Origin: Microbacterium sp.
GTDB taxonomy: Bacteria > Actinomycetota > Actinomycetes > Actinomycetales > Microbacteriaceae
Reading direction: 5' to 3'
Length of the DNA: 64,000 bases
Assembly: GCA_013823625.1 (NCBI GenBank)
Contig: PNMM01000001.1
Coordinates: 372,001 to 436,000, forward strand
Position numbers and translations under genes: made by a program. The notes beneath the pieces were generated by a model. The model saw nothing but the letters and a program-made list of their open reading frames with translations, had not been told where the DNA came from and did no database searches. Positions 26,967-35,580 of the stretch are shown here, piece after piece. Positions within the stretch are counted from its first letter, which is position 1. Every line of letters begins with the position of its first letter.

Positions 26967-28133
26967 ATGCAGAAGTACTCGAAGACTCTCGCCAGTTGGG
27001 CGAGCATTCTCGACGAGAAGACGCTCGAGCAGGCGCGCACGACAGCGACCATGCCGTTCATCTACCCGCACCTGGCCCTCATGCCCGACGCCCACTTGGG
27101 GTTGGGCGCGACCGTCGGCTCGGTCATTCCGACGCTGCGGGCAGTCATGCCGGCGGCCGTCGGGGTCGACATCGGGTGCGGAATGATCGCCGTGCTGACC
27201 GACAAGACGGTCGACCAGCTGCCGGATGACCGCACCCCGTTGCGGCTTGCCATCGAGCGGGCCATCCCGCTGAGCGCGGGTGCGGCGAACAACCGCATCG
27301 TCGCCACGGCCGCGCCGCGAGTGGCCGAGCTCGAGGCGATGGCTGAGCGGGCCGGGTTCGACCCGGCGCAGCGGGCCGGCCGGTGGAAAGAGCAGCTCGG
27401 AACACTCGGCAGCGGCAACCACTTCATTGAGGTGTCGGCCGATGAGCTCGACCGGGTGTGGCTGTTCTTGCACTCGGGCAGCCGGGGTGTGGGCAACAAG
27501 ATCGCCCAGACCTACATCGACATCGCGAAGAAGCTCGCCGCGCAGTGGTTCATATCGCTGCCGGATGCTGACCTCGCCTACCTCGTCGAGGGCACCCCGG
27601 AGTTCACGCGGTACATCGCCGAGCTTCGGTGGGCGCAGCACTACGCGCTGCTCAACCGGGAAGAGATGATGGACCGGGTCGTGCGGCAGTTCACCGAGTG
27701 GGTGGGCGGAGACGTCGCTCAACTCGAGCGGATCAACTGCCACCACAACTTCACCCAGAAAGAGACCCACTTCGGCAAGGAGGTGTGGGTCTCGCGAAAG
27801 GGCGCGATCTCGGCGAAGGCCGGAGAGCTGGGGTTGATCCCGGGCTCGATGGGCACGGCGTCGTACGTCGTCGAGGGCAAGGGCAATGCCATGGCACTCG
27901 AGTCGTCGCCGCACGGAGCCGGGAGGCTCTACTCGCGGTCGGCGGCCCGGCGAACCTTCACGCAGGACCAGTTGCGGGAGGCCATGGTGGGCATTGAGTT
28001 CCGCGACACCGACGCCTTCATCGACGAGATTCCGCACGCGTACAAGCCGATCGACGAGGTGATGGCCGATGCCGCCGACCTGGTCACGATCAAGCACACG
28101 CTGCGGCAGCTCGTGAACGTGAAGGGCGACTAG
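26967..28133 (+). CDS. rtcB: RtcB family RNA ligase
   Basis: 388 residues. RtcB joins RNA ends bearing 2',3'-cyclic phosphate or 3'-phosphate to 5'-OH ends using GTP and Mn2+. Key features are present: MPDAHLG, VGVDIGCGM (metal-binding C71), LGSGNHFIEV, LHSGSRGVG, NCHHN and the guanylylated histidine in SPHGAGR (H317). The closing EIPHAYKPIDEVM is typical. GAAAGGA at 26958-26964 fixes the ATG. No RtcA, RtcR or RNA-binding partner lies next to it. The gene ends at a strong terminator hairpin. Confidence 0.95.
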   Translation: MQKYSKTLASWASILDEKTLEQARTTATMPFIYPHLALMPDAHLGLGATVGSVIPTLRAVMPAAVGVDIGCGMIAVLTDKTVDQLPDDRTPLRLAIERAIPLSAGAANNRIVATAAPRVAELEAMAERAGFDPAQRAGRWKEQLGTLGSGNHFIEVSADELDRVWLFLHSGSRGVGNKIAQTYIDIAKKLAAQWFISLPDADLAYLVEGTPEFTRYIAELRWAQHYALLNREEMMDRVVRQFTEWVGGDVAQLERINCHHNFTQKETHFGKEVWVSRKGAISAKAGELGLIPGSMGTASYVVEGKGNAMALESSPHGAGRLYSRSAARRTFTQDQLREAMVGIEFRDTDAFIDEIPHAYKPIDEVMADAADLVTIKHTLRQLVNVKGD

Positions 28134-28150
28134 CGCGAGGCGACAAAGGG

Positions 28151-28189
28151 AGGGGTTCGGGTTGCTCGAGAAGGGCATCCCGAACCCCT
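28151..28189 (+). terminator. Intrinsic terminator after rtcB
   Basis: AGGGGTTCGGG (28151-28161) pairs perfectly with CCCGAACCCCT (28179-28189), followed by TTCATT. Confidence 0.85.
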
Positions 28190-28198
28190 TTCATTAGC

Positions 28199-28204
28199 TA
28201 GAGT
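28199..28204 (+). promoter_or_regulatory. -10 hexamer TAGAGT, leaderless geometry
   Basis: TAGAGT ends six bases before the ATG at 28211, just after the rtcB terminator. Confidence 0.5.
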
Positions 28205-28210
28205 CAGCGC

Positions 28211-28735
28211 ATGACTGAGCCGGCGACGCCCTCTGCCACCCCGAGTGCATCCGGCTGGAGCGGCAGGGTGCTGCCGCGAACCCTGCGCCCCGACCTTCGT
28301 CGCATTCTGCCGAACGACCCCCGCACCTACGACGGCCCGTTGCTCGCCGTCTGGCTGCTCGGGGCCTACCTTCTCGTGATCGTCGCGCGGTCGCTCGTGC
28401 ACCTGTTCGCACCGGATGGGGGAGCGAGCTCGATCGCCACGATCGACATCAACGTCGAGGGCGGCGCCAACATCGTCGCGATCTTCGGGCAGTGGGGCGC
28501 GATTCAGCTGTTGCTGGCGCTCGTGCTCGTGACACTGCTCGTGCGTTATCGGGGCCTGACGCCGTTCATTGCTCTCGTGCTGGCGGTCGAGCCCCTGCTG
28601 CGGATGCTCGCCGGAAGCCTCAAGCCCGTGGAGACGCTCGGCACCGCGCCGGGAGCCGCGCTCAACGAGTACATGGGCTTCATCATGGTCATCGTGCTCT
28701 GGTTGTCGATCTGCCCGGTGCGCTCTCGCGCGTAG
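28211..28735 (+). CDS. Integral membrane protein of unknown function
   Basis: 174 residues. A Pro/Ser/Thr-rich N-terminus leads to four hydrophobic segments: PLLAVWLLGAYLLVIVARSL, IVAIFGQWGAIQLLLALVLV, PFIALVLAVEPLLRMLAG and YMGFIMVIVLWLSIC. No family was recognised. The hydrophilic loops are short and acidic. It is probably monocistronic between the rtcB terminator and the sigma-factor promoter. Confidence 0.65.
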   Translation: MTEPATPSATPSASGWSGRVLPRTLRPDLRRILPNDPRTYDGPLLAVWLLGAYLLVIVARSLVHLFAPDGGASSIATIDINVEGGANIVAIFGQWGAIQLLLALVLVTLLVRYRGLTPFIALVLAVEPLLRMLAGSLKPVETLGTAPGAALNEYMGFIMVIVLWLSICPVRSRA

Positions 28736-28773
28736 TTTGTCGTCACGACCGGCGGCACCTAACCTGAGGGGCG

Positions 28774-29349
28774 ATGTCAGAGAACAGCACGGTGGGCGCG
28801 GATGCCTTTGCGAGCGTTCTCGCAGCCGCGCAAGCGGGCGCCAGTTGGGCGTGCACCCGGCTGTGGAACGACCATGCCCCCTCGGTTGCGGCTTTCTTGC
28901 GTGCTCGCGGGTCACGCGAACCCGATGACCTCACGAGCGAGGTGTTTCTCACGGTCTTCAGCCGCCTTGGCTCGTTCACCGGCGACGCAGCAGCGTTTCG
29001 CTCGTTCGTGTTCTCGATTGCCCATCGCCGGTTGGTCGATGAACTGCGGATGCGCGGCCGACGCGGCGAGACCGTCGAACTCGACCCGGCCGAAGACCCG
29101 CGGCGGGCATCCAGCGCCGAAGACGAGGCGGCGAGTCGACTCGGCGATCATCACGTGCTCGCGGTGCTCAACGCCCTGCCGGCTGACCAGCGCGATGTCA
29201 TGATTTTGCGCATCGTGGCCGACCTCACGGTCGAGCAAGTTGCCGAGGTGGTGGGCAAGCGCCCGGGAGCGGTCAAGGCCCTGCAGCGGCGGGCGATCGA
29301 GCGCCTGCGAAAAAACTTTGACCCAACCCGTACCCTTTTCGGCCCCTGA
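28774..29349 (+). CDS. ECF-type RNA polymerase sigma factor
   Basis: 191 residues. Region 2 reads ARLWNDHAPSVAAFL-like sequence (here TRLWNDHAPSVAAFL) and DLTSEVFLTVFSRLGSF, with FRSFVFSIAHRRLVDELR. Region 4 has LPADQRDVMILRIVADLTVE and the recognition helix GKRPGAVKALQRRAIERLR. It should direct RNA polymerase to stress or envelope promoters. TAACCT at 28760-28765 lies eight bases upstream. The next gene encodes a membrane protein that may be its anti-sigma factor, although no zinc-binding HxxxCxxC motif is visible there. Confidence 0.9.
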   Translation: MSENSTVGADAFASVLAAAQAGASWACTRLWNDHAPSVAAFLRARGSREPDDLTSEVFLTVFSRLGSFTGDAAAFRSFVFSIAHRRLVDELRMRGRRGETVELDPAEDPRRASSAEDEAASRLGDHHVLAVLNALPADQRDVMILRIVADLTVEQVAEVVGKRPGAVKALQRRAIERLRKNFDPTRTLFGP

Positions 29350-29368
29350 GACGATAGCTCGGAGTGAG

Positions 29369-30280
29369 ATGAGCAAAGAACCGATCACTGACGCCGAGGC
29401 ACAGCAGTTGCTCTCGGGTGCGACCCCTGAGGGGCACCCCGAGCTGTCTGCGTTGGCCGCCTCGATTGCTGACGTGCGCCGTGATGCCGCTCAGGTGCCC
29501 GCCCCGCAACCCTCGTTTGCGCTCGCGGCACAGCTCGCGCACCCCACCCCCGGGGCCAGCAACTCTCGCCGCCGTGCGATTGCGACGGCGGGGTCACCGA
29601 TCGCGCGCCTCGGAATCGTCGCGAAGATCGCGGCCGCCGTCGGAGTTCTCGCACTCGGCTTTCTGGGTGTTGGAGCCGCGGGCGCACTGCCCGGCGTAGC
29701 TCAAGACGCTTTTGACGACGTCGTGTCGACGATTGTGTCGAGCGAGGGCGAATCGACCGATGACGGTCTCGACGACGGCACCGCGGGTGGCGAGGGCACG
29801 GCCGAGGAGTGCGTGGTCGACGATGGCGCGACCGATGGCGGCGCGACCGACGACCCTGCTATCGACGCAGCCACCGAGAGCACGACCGATGGCTCGACCG
29901 ACGCAGGCACCGAACCCGAGGCGTGCGAGCCCGCACTGCCCGTGGGTTCAGGCGAGTTCAGCGACTGGGTCAAGCAGGGCGCCCGCGACCCCAACAAGAT
30001 CGGCTCAGAGTTCGGTGCCGCCGTGGCCGAACAGGCGCGCGAGCTCAAGAACGAGAAGGCCGAAGAGCGCGCTGAGAACGCGGGCACTGACGGCACCCCC
30101 AATGGCAACGTTGACTCCACCCCTGGGGGCAACGGCAACGGCTCCGCTGGCTCCAACTCAGGAGGCAACGGAAACGGCAACGGCACCGGTAATGGGAATA
30201 CCGGTGCCGCCACTCAAGACGATGATGAGTCGTCCAACGGAAACGGCAAACCTGCCGACCCCCCCGGTGGACGTCCCTAG
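29369..30280 (+). CDS. Putative membrane-anchored anti-sigma partner
   Basis: 303 residues. An N-terminal cytoplasmic part of about 80 residues precedes one transmembrane segment (IVAKIAAAVGVLALGFLGVG, about 83-106). The outside part is long and acidic, rich in Thr/Asp/Gly, with two or three cysteines (EECVVDD, EACEP) and a Gly/Asn-repeat tail (NGNGSAGSN type). Position directly after the ECF sigma gene and the single-TM topology suggest an anti-sigma factor or a surface target of that regulon. GGAG at 29361-29364 supports the start. Confidence 0.55.
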   Translation: MSKEPITDAEAQQLLSGATPEGHPELSALAASIADVRRDAAQVPAPQPSFALAAQLAHPTPGASNSRRRAIATAGSPIARLGIVAKIAAAVGVLALGFLGVGAAGALPGVAQDAFDDVVSTIVSSEGESTDDGLDDGTAGGEGTAEECVVDDGATDGGATDDPAIDAATESTTDGSTDAGTEPEACEPALPVGSGEFSDWVKQGARDPNKIGSEFGAAVAEQARELKNEKAEERAENAGTDGTPNGNVDSTPGGNGNGSAGSNSGGNGNGNGTGNGNTGAATQDDDESSNGNGKPADPPGGRP

Positions 30281-30319
30281 CGTCTTGAGACCTTGATCGA
30301 GCTCACGCTCGTTCACGAG

Positions 30320-30347
30320 AGCCCCCGCGCCGGGTAGCGTGGGGGCT
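30320..30347 (+). terminator. Intrinsic terminator after the sigma operon
   Basis: AGCCCCCGC pairs with GCGTGGGGGCT and is followed by TTCGTCATT. It probably also serves convergent transcription. Bases 30348-30497 contain no gene I can support. Confidence 0.8.
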
Positions 30348-30497
30348 TTCGTCATTGCACCGCAACGCCCTCACGGTTGTGGGGTGAGCGCGTCGTCGGT
30401 GCACAAGCTGCCGTTGAGCCGCCAGAATACCGCGCATTTCTCGATGATGGCGAGCCTGCCGGCGAGGGGCGCACCCCAGAGCATCGCCGTTCGGATG

Positions 30498-31445
30498 CTA
30501 ACGAGCCACCGACTCGGCAATCTCGGCGTAGTGCACGCCCGTGAGTCGCTCCGAGGCCTCCCACAGCAGAACCGCCGCTGAGGCATCCCGTGCCGCTCGC
30601 GGAAGTCGCGCTGGAGCGGGCAGGCCGCGCACTTCGAGAAAACCGTTGGGGCCGTAGTAGCCCCCGGGCGTCGCGTCGGGGCTCGTCGCGGCGTAGAGCG
30701 ACGGCAAGATGCCCTGGTCGACGCCCTGCATGAAGCGCTCGGTCGTTTTCTGCTGGCGAGCGCTCGGGGCCCGGCCATCGCGCGGGCCCGTGGTTTGCAG
30801 GTTGGTGGCGGTGCCTCCGGGATGCGCGGCCACACTCGTGATGCCCCACGCGTTGAGGTCGCTCAAGCGCTGCAGTTCGCGCGCAAACACGAGGTTCGAC
30901 AGCTTCGAGAGCCCGTACGCACCCCAGGCGCTGTACTTCTTCTCGGCTTGCAGGTTGTCCCACTGCCAGCGCCCGGCGTTTGCGGCGATGCTGGCGGTCG
31001 AAACCACGCGTGGCGCTTCGGCGCGTTGCAGCGCCGGCAGCAGCAGGCCGGTGAGCGCGAAGGGGCCGAGGTGGTTGCTGCCGAACTGCAGCTCAAATCC
31101 GTCGGCCGTCTCGCGCCGGTCAGGCACGGCCATGATGCCAGCGTTATTGATGAGGATGTCGAGCGCGCGATCCTCATCGAACACGCTCTGCGCGGCCGAG
31201 CGCACGCTCGCGAGTGAGGCAAGGTCGAGGTCGAGCAGCCGCAGGCGAGCATCCGGATTCTGCCCCATCAGTTCATCAAGCGCCCGCTGCCCTTTCTCGC
31301 GATTGCGCACGGCCATGACGACCTCGGCGCCCGCGGCGGCCAGGCGACCCGTGAGCCCAAACCCGAGTCCGCTGTTGGCTCCCGTGACGACGGCAAGGCG
31401 GCCGGTCAGGTCGGGAACAGTGGTGTCGAGGGCAGTGCGGGCCAT
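30498..31445 (-). CDS. Short-chain dehydrogenase/reductase
   Basis: 315-residue classical-type SDR resembling retinol-dehydrogenase/POR-like members. The NADP loop is [17 protein letters not shown], followed by NNAGIMA, a catalytic Ser in VVSTASIAA and YGLSK (Tyr-x-x-x-Lys). [12 protein letters not shown] after it is typical. Substrate unknown. AGGAGA on the minus strand precedes the ATG. It is divergent from the potassium channel gene. Confidence 0.88.
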   Translation of the reverse strand: MARTALDTTVPDLTGRLAVVTGANSGLGFGLTGRLAAAGAEVVMAVRNREKGQRALDELMGQNPDARLRLLDLDLASLASVRSAAQSVFDEDRALDILINNAGIMAVPDRRETADGFELQFGSNHLGPFALTGLLLPALQRAEAPRVVSTASIAANAGRWQWDNLQAEKKYSAWGAYGLSKLSNLVFARELQRLSDLNAWGITSVAAHPGGTATNLQTTGPRDGRAPSARQQKTTERFMQGVDQGILPSLYAATSPDATPGGYYGPNGFLEVRGLPAPARLPRAARDASAAVLLWEASERLTGVHYAEIAESVAR

Positions 31446-31520
31446 GAGGTCTCCTGATCAGTGAGTGGTGTGGCTATCTCATCACTCGCGCCCGAGGCTC
31501 GGCTGAGAGCGGTTCTCGGC

Positions 31521-31526
31521 CAGAAT
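31521..31526 (+). promoter_or_regulatory. -10 hexamer CAGAAT, leaderless geometry
   Basis: CAGAAT ends six bases before ATG 31533, selecting it over an in-frame ATG at 31461. Confidence 0.45.
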
Positions 31527-31532
31527 GTGACC

Positions 31533-32252
31533 ATGTCGTCTGCAGCCTCGTCGCTCACGGTCACCCCGCCCGATGCCCGCCGCCTCGCGTGGGAACAACG
31601 CACCTCCTCGACCCTCGCTGTGCTCGGCCTGCTGTTTCTCGTGGCCTACTCGCTCTGGGTTCTCGTGCCGCAGCCCGCCGACTGGCTCATCATTGCGATA
31701 GCGATTGCCGTCGTCGTGACGTGGTTCGTCTTTGCCGTCGACATGATCGCGCGCATCGCGCTCACCGATCGCGGTCGCCGCGTGCGGTTTCTGGTAACCC
31801 ACCCGCTCGACGTGCTTGCGCTCTTCATGCCGCTGTTTCGTGCACTGCGCGTGGCGGGGCTGCTCAAACACATTCCCATGCTCGCGGGGCGCTCGGGCGC
31901 AGCCGTGCGCGGCTCGGTCATCGCACACGCTCTCGTCTATGCGACCGTCTACATCTACGTCATCGCGCTCGCGATGCTGCAGGCCGAGCGCACGGCGCCC
32001 AACGCGACCATCACGACGTTTGGCGATGCCCTGTGGTGGTCACTCGTGACGATCACGACGGTCGGCTATGGCGACACGTATCCCGTCACGGGGGTAGGCC
32101 GGTTCTTGGCCGTGTTGCTCATGGGCGGCGGCATCGTCATCATCGGTACCGCGTCGGCCATCGTCGTCTCGTACATCACCGAGCGCATGAACGGTCAGCG
32201 CTCGAGTGACGGTGACGCTCAGGAGTCGAGCAACGAGTCTTCGGCTTCGTAG
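31533..32252 (+). CDS. Voltage-gated-type potassium channel
   Basis: 239 residues. The selectivity filter TITTVGYGDTYPVT is intact and lies between a pore helix (FGDALWWSLV) and the inner helix FLAVLLMGGGIVIIGTASAI. The N-terminal half has further membrane segments; RFLVTHPLDVLALFMPLFRALR carries spaced arginines like an S4-style sensor, although fewer than in true voltage sensors. The tail is Ser/Glu-rich. It overlaps the convergent epimerase gene by 34 bases at its 3' end. Confidence 0.88.
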   Translation: MSSAASSLTVTPPDARRLAWEQRTSSTLAVLGLLFLVAYSLWVLVPQPADWLIIAIAIAVVVTWFVFAVDMIARIALTDRGRRVRFLVTHPLDVLALFMPLFRALRVAGLLKHIPMLAGRSGAAVRGSVIAHALVYATVYIYVIALAMLQAERTAPNATITTFGDALWWSLVTITTVGYGDTYPVTGVGRFLAVLLMGGGIVIIGTASAIVVSYITERMNGQRSSDGDAQESSNESSAS

Positions 32253-33244
32253 TCGAACCACTCGTCGGCGCCGTAGCGCGTGAGCCCCGGAAACACCTCG
32301 CGCCAGTCGCGGTCGGCCACGGCCGCGAGCATCGCGTCGATCGCGGGCCCGATCGTTGAGCGGTGCGTGCCCACCGGTACGTAGCCGAGCTCGTCGATCG
32401 CCGCCTGCATGCTCAGCACGACAGGTACGGGCACCGACCACGGGGTGTAGCCCACCGAGCTGTCAGGGCCACGATCGACGGCGACAAACGCGGCGTCGTG
32501 CCCGAGGTGATCGAACACCGCCTGCCCAATCTCAAGCACGGTCGGAGCATCATCATCCACGGCATTGAGAACACGGGCGCCGGGATGCTGTGCCGCGAGC
32601 CGCACGAGCTCAGCGATCACGACCGTCGCCGACGTGGCAAACCGGCTCGCGCCCCCGTCAACGAGCGGCACGCGGCGGCGGCCGTCGAGCGCACGCTTGA
32701 TGAAGTACCACTCGCGCAGCGCGGGCGAGCCCGGGCCGTGGATTGCTCCCGGCCGCAGCACCGTCACGGGCAGACCCTCGATCGCGAACAGCGCCCGCTC
32801 GAGCGCAGCCTTCTGCGGCGAATAGCCCTCGACCTCGGCCGTGACGATGGGGTGTTGCTCAGTCACCGGCACGGCCAGGCGCGGAAAGTCGTCGTCGCCC
32901 GTCGCGGCATCCATGTACGTGCCGTTCTCGCCGAGATACACCGATGCCGTGGAGATCATCACGAGCGAGCCGATGTCACCGACGAGCGCGCGGTAGGGCT
33001 CGGCATCGGCGGGCGAGAAAGCGATGCAGTCGAGCACGAGGTCGCGGCCACGCGCGGCAGCTGTGAGTGAATCCGCTTCGCTGCGGTCGAGCGAGAGTTC
33101 AGTGACGTGCCCCGCGAGATCGGGCGGCAGCGGCCGCGTGCCGCGATGCGCGATCGTTACGGCATAGCCATCGGCGAGCAGCGCTCGCGCGGTGGCCGTG
33201 CCCACTTGTCCTGTGCCGCCGAGGAGAAGCGCATCCTTCTGCAT
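32219..33244 (-). CDS. NAD-dependent epimerase/dehydratase family protein
   Basis: 341-residue extended SDR protein. The NAD loop is LLLGGTGQVGTATARALL, and later ISTASVYLGENGTY with Y-SPQK (GYSPQKAAL) gives the Tyr-x-x-x-Lys pair. LRPGAIHGPGSP and the C-terminal half fit atypical epimerases acting on nucleotide sugars or isoflavone-like substrates. The real substrate is unknown. Its start follows TAGAGT at leaderless spacing on the minus strand. Confidence 0.82.
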   Translation of the reverse strand: MQKDALLLGGTGQVGTATARALLADGYAVTIAHRGTRPLPPDLAGHVTELSLDRSEADSLTAAARGRDLVLDCIAFSPADAEPYRALVGDIGSLVMISTASVYLGENGTYMDAATGDDDFPRLAVPVTEQHPIVTAEVEGYSPQKAALERALFAIEGLPVTVLRPGAIHGPGSPALREWYFIKRALDGRRRVPLVDGGASRFATSATVVIAELVRLAAQHPGARVLNAVDDDAPTVLEIGQAVFDHLGHDAAFVAVDRGPDSSVGYTPWSVPVPVVLSMQAAIDELGYVPVGTHRSTIGPAIDAMLAAVADRDWREVFPGLTRYGADEWFDYEAEDSLLDS

Positions 33245-33250
33245 GCGGTC

Positions 33251-33256
33251 ACTCTA
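33251..33256 (-). promoter_or_regulatory. -10 hexamer TAGAGT, leaderless geometry (minus strand)
   Basis: On the minus strand TAGAGT ends six bases before the ATG at 33244. Confidence 0.5.
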
Positions 33257-33304
33257 GGCGCTAGATTCACGGTGACGACCCGAACACCTCGCAAGGAGAG
33301 CCCC

Positions 33305-33979
33305 ATGGCAACGACCAATGCCCGCAGCACCGAGCCGCTCAGCCGCAACCAGACGCAGAGCAGCCTTATCGCGGGGGCCGTGGCGCACACGATCTTTCAG
33401 ACCGGGTGGTTCGCGTTCGGCATGTCGCTCGCAGCGCTCGTGGCCTCGGCCCTCTTTGGCAACATCATCGGTGCCATCACGCGCTCGCTCGGGGGCGACG
33501 ACCCCAACGCGGTGCTGCGCGCGCTCGACGGTGGTTCTGAGCTGCTGTTTTGGGTCGTGCTCTCGTTCTTGATCGGCAGCATCATTCTCGTTGGCCTGTC
33601 GATTCTGGTGAGTGGGTGGATGCTCTCGGCCGCCGGCCTGCACCGCCCCTGGCGGGTCACGATGTCGGCCATCGGCATCGCCGCCCTCGTCGACATCGCC
33701 CTGTTCTGGATCTACTTCGGCATTGCCAACCTGCTGACCGAGAGCCGCCTCGCGGGCCCCGTCTTGCTCACCCCCGTCATCGCTCTCGTCGGCGGCATTC
33801 TCGTCGGTGCCCTCATCTGGTGGCTCATGGCTCTCGCCGGTCGGCCGAAGGTCGGCGCGGCAACGAGCCCCGTCGTCGAGGCGCCGAAGCCGGCAGAGAA
33901 GCTCGCGCCGACGTCAACGCCGAAGTCGACGCCCACCCCGAAGTCGACCCCCAAGTCGACTCCGAAGGCTGACGCCTAA
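33305..33979 (+). CDS. Integral membrane protein with TPKS-repeat tail
   Basis: 224 residues with four or five transmembrane segments, including TGWFAFGMSLAALVASALFG, LLFWVVLSFLIGSIILVGLS and LLTPVIALVGGILVGALIWW. The C-terminal 45 residues are a Lys/Pro/Ser/Thr tail with repeated TPKS units. No family was recognised. GGAG before the ATG supports the start. It is convergent with the alpha/beta hydrolase gene three bases away. Confidence 0.65.
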   Translation: MATTNARSTEPLSRNQTQSSLIAGAVAHTIFQTGWFAFGMSLAALVASALFGNIIGAITRSLGGDDPNAVLRALDGGSELLFWVVLSFLIGSIILVGLSILVSGWMLSAAGLHRPWRVTMSAIGIAALVDIALFWIYFGIANLLTESRLAGPVLLTPVIALVGGILVGALIWWLMALAGRPKVGAATSPVVEAPKPAEKLAPTSTPKSTPTPKSTPKSTPKADA

Positions 33980-33982
33980 GCG

Positions 33983-34768
33983 CTAGCCGAGCAACTCGCT
34001 CAGCAGCGCCGTGAGCTCGGCGCGCATCTGCGTGCTCGTGATCGTGCGTTCACCGTCGCCCGCTTGCGCGCCGTAGTCGCCAAAGCTCGCGTGGTTGGCG
34101 CCCTCGATCGTCACGAAAGTAGCGTTCGCCGGCAGCAGGCTCGCGTTCTTCTCGATGATCGCGGGGGTCGAGAGGAGGTCGTTCTCGCCCGCGATGCTCA
34201 GCACCTGAAGGCCCGAGTCGCTCACGTCGTTGGCGCAATAGCTGCCGAAGAGCACGAGGCCTTGCGCCCCAGCATCGGGCGTCATGAGGCACGCGCGCAC
34301 GCCCCCGAGCGAGTGACCGCCCACGAACCAGGTGTCGACCTCGGGGGCCGCGGTCGTGAATTGATCCAGCGTTCGCACGTCGAAGAACGCCAGGTTGAGG
34401 GTGGGCTCGGTGATGAGCACCGTGACACCGCTCTCTTCGACCACTCCGCTCAATTGCAGCATGTAGGCGTGGGCTTCAACGCGCGCTCCGGGCACGAAGA
34501 CGAGGCCGGTGCCGTTGGCATCGACGGTCGCGGGCGTCATGAGAATGCCCTCGTCGAGGTACTGCACCTGCACGTCGGGGTTGGCCCACACCTCGATGAC
34601 CGCGCCGCGATCAGCCCGATAGGGCGTGTTGGCCCAAATGAGAAAGCCCATGATCACGAGGGCGAGCGCCGCGAGAGCGCCCCACCCGATCGCGCGAATT
34701 CGGCGACGGATGCGCCCGGCCGGGCGGTAACGAGTGGCGTCGGCGTGTGCGGCATCGGCGATAGTCAT
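33983..34768 (-). CDS. Membrane-anchored alpha/beta hydrolase
   Basis: 261 residues. One N-terminal membrane segment (AIGWGALAALALVIMGFLIW) is followed by an extracytoplasmic alpha/beta hydrolase domain. The nucleophile elbow is VGGHSLGGVRA, LSIAGENDLLSTP holds the probable acidic residue and IEGANHASFG the catalytic His. It resembles the family of cell-surface dienelactone-hydrolase-like lipases; substrate unknown. GATAAT lies five bases before the start on the minus strand. It is divergent from a small membrane protein. Confidence 0.82.
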   Translation of the reverse strand: MTIADAAHADATRYRPAGRIRRRIRAIGWGALAALALVIMGFLIWANTPYRADRGAVIEVWANPDVQVQYLDEGILMTPATVDANGTGLVFVPGARVEAHAYMLQLSGVVEESGVTVLITEPTLNLAFFDVRTLDQFTTAAPEVDTWFVGGHSLGGVRACLMTPDAGAQGLVLFGSYCANDVSDSGLQVLSIAGENDLLSTPAIIEKNASLLPANATFVTIEGANHASFGDYGAQAGDGERTITSTQMRAELTALLSELLG

Positions 34769-34808
34769 GCGCCATTATCTCGGCCAGACCTGGCACAATG
34801 GAGCCATC

Positions 34809-34985
34809 ATGAACATTCTCGCCGTGGCCGTGTCGATCTTCCTCTTTGTTTCGTCGTTCGTGCTCTTCGCTTACGCGTTTGCCGTGCCCGAAGAGTTTGC
34901 GGCGATTGTGTTCTTCACGGGCATCATGTCGGCGTCGCTCTCGCTCGCCATTCCGTTTCACCTCATGGGGCGCCGCGACTCCTAG
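34809..34985 (+). CDS. Small membrane protein
   Basis: 58 residues with two hydrophobic helices (ILAVAVSIFLFVSSFVLFAY and VFFTGIMSASLSLAIPFHLM) joined by a short acidic loop, ending GRRDS. No family was recognised. The ATG at 34809 is chosen over an in-frame one at 34734, which would lie inside the divergent gene. CACAAT at 34794-34799 is a possible -10. Confidence 0.55.
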   Translation: MNILAVAVSIFLFVSSFVLFAYAFAVPEEFAAIVFFTGIMSASLSLAIPFHLMGRRDS

Positions 34986-35033
34986 CGGCACGTGCGCCGC
35001 GCCGCATTATTGGGCGGCGCGAGGCTCGGCGGC

Positions 35034-35528
35034 CTAAGCCGTCTTGAGCACGTTCGCGGTGAAGTTCTCGAGCCGCTGCTGCAAGCCGGCGCTGCGGCGA
35101 GCAATCAGTTCGTCGCGCATGAGCATCAACTCACTCGTGCCCGGCACGATGCGAATCATGATCGAGCACCCGAGGTCGGCGCAGATGTAGGTGCCGATCG
35201 AGTTGCCCTCGCGACCCGCTTCGCCGCCGCGCGGCGCGCTGAACATGACCACTTGCGTCGAGGGCTGCGGGGTGTGGCACAACGAGCACATGGCTCCGAT
35301 GCCCGGCCGCAAGGGCGCGCCTGCGGCGCGAACCATGATGCCGACGGGGCGGTCGTCGACCCAGTGCACAATGTAGCCGCGGTGCGAGCCAGCGGGGTCG
35401 CGCCAGCCCAGATACTCGCGGTCGGCCCACACGGTTTCGTGCAGGCCGGGCAGGGGCATCCGTTCGATCTCGGCCTCGCTGGCGTTGACGATGCTGGCCC
35501 GAATCTGGTCGGCGGTGAGCTCTCTCAT
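35034..35528 (-). CDS. FBP-domain (FusB/FusC-like) zinc protein
   Basis: 164 residues. The C-terminal treble-clef zinc finger is visible as MCSLCHTPQPSTQVVMFSA and YICADLGCS, separated by the typical basic stretch. The N-terminal helix region begins LTADQIRASIVNASEAE. This is the FBP family, whose FusB members bind elongation factor G and release it from fusidic-acid-stalled ribosomes. Actinobacterial members may simply act in ribosome recycling. TACCCT lies eight bases upstream on the minus strand. Confidence 0.82.
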   Translation of the reverse strand: MRELTADQIRASIVNASEAEIERMPLPGLHETVWADREYLGWRDPAGSHRGYIVHWVDDRPVGIMVRAAGAPLRPGIGAMCSLCHTPQPSTQVVMFSAPRGGEAGREGNSIGTYICADLGCSIMIRIVPGTSELMLMRDELIARRSAGLQQRLENFTANVLKTA

Positions 35529-35568
35529 CGATCATCAGGGTACGACACGGCGCCGAACGCTGGCTCGA

Positions 35569-35574
35569 TAGCAT
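35569..35574 (+). promoter_or_regulatory. -10 hexamer TAGCAT, leaderless geometry
   Basis: TAGCAT ends six bases before the ATG at 35581. Confidence 0.5.
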
Positions 35575-35580
35575 TGCGCC

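Noticed and set aside
29369-30280. Firm annotation as a zinc-type anti-sigma factor
   Set aside because: No HxxxCxxC zinc motif is present in the cytoplasmic part, so only position and topology support the idea.
30348-30497. Small ORFs between the sigma-operon terminator and the SDR gene
   Set aside because: Short frames exist on both strands but lack ribosome binding sites, promoter spacing and any recognised similarity.
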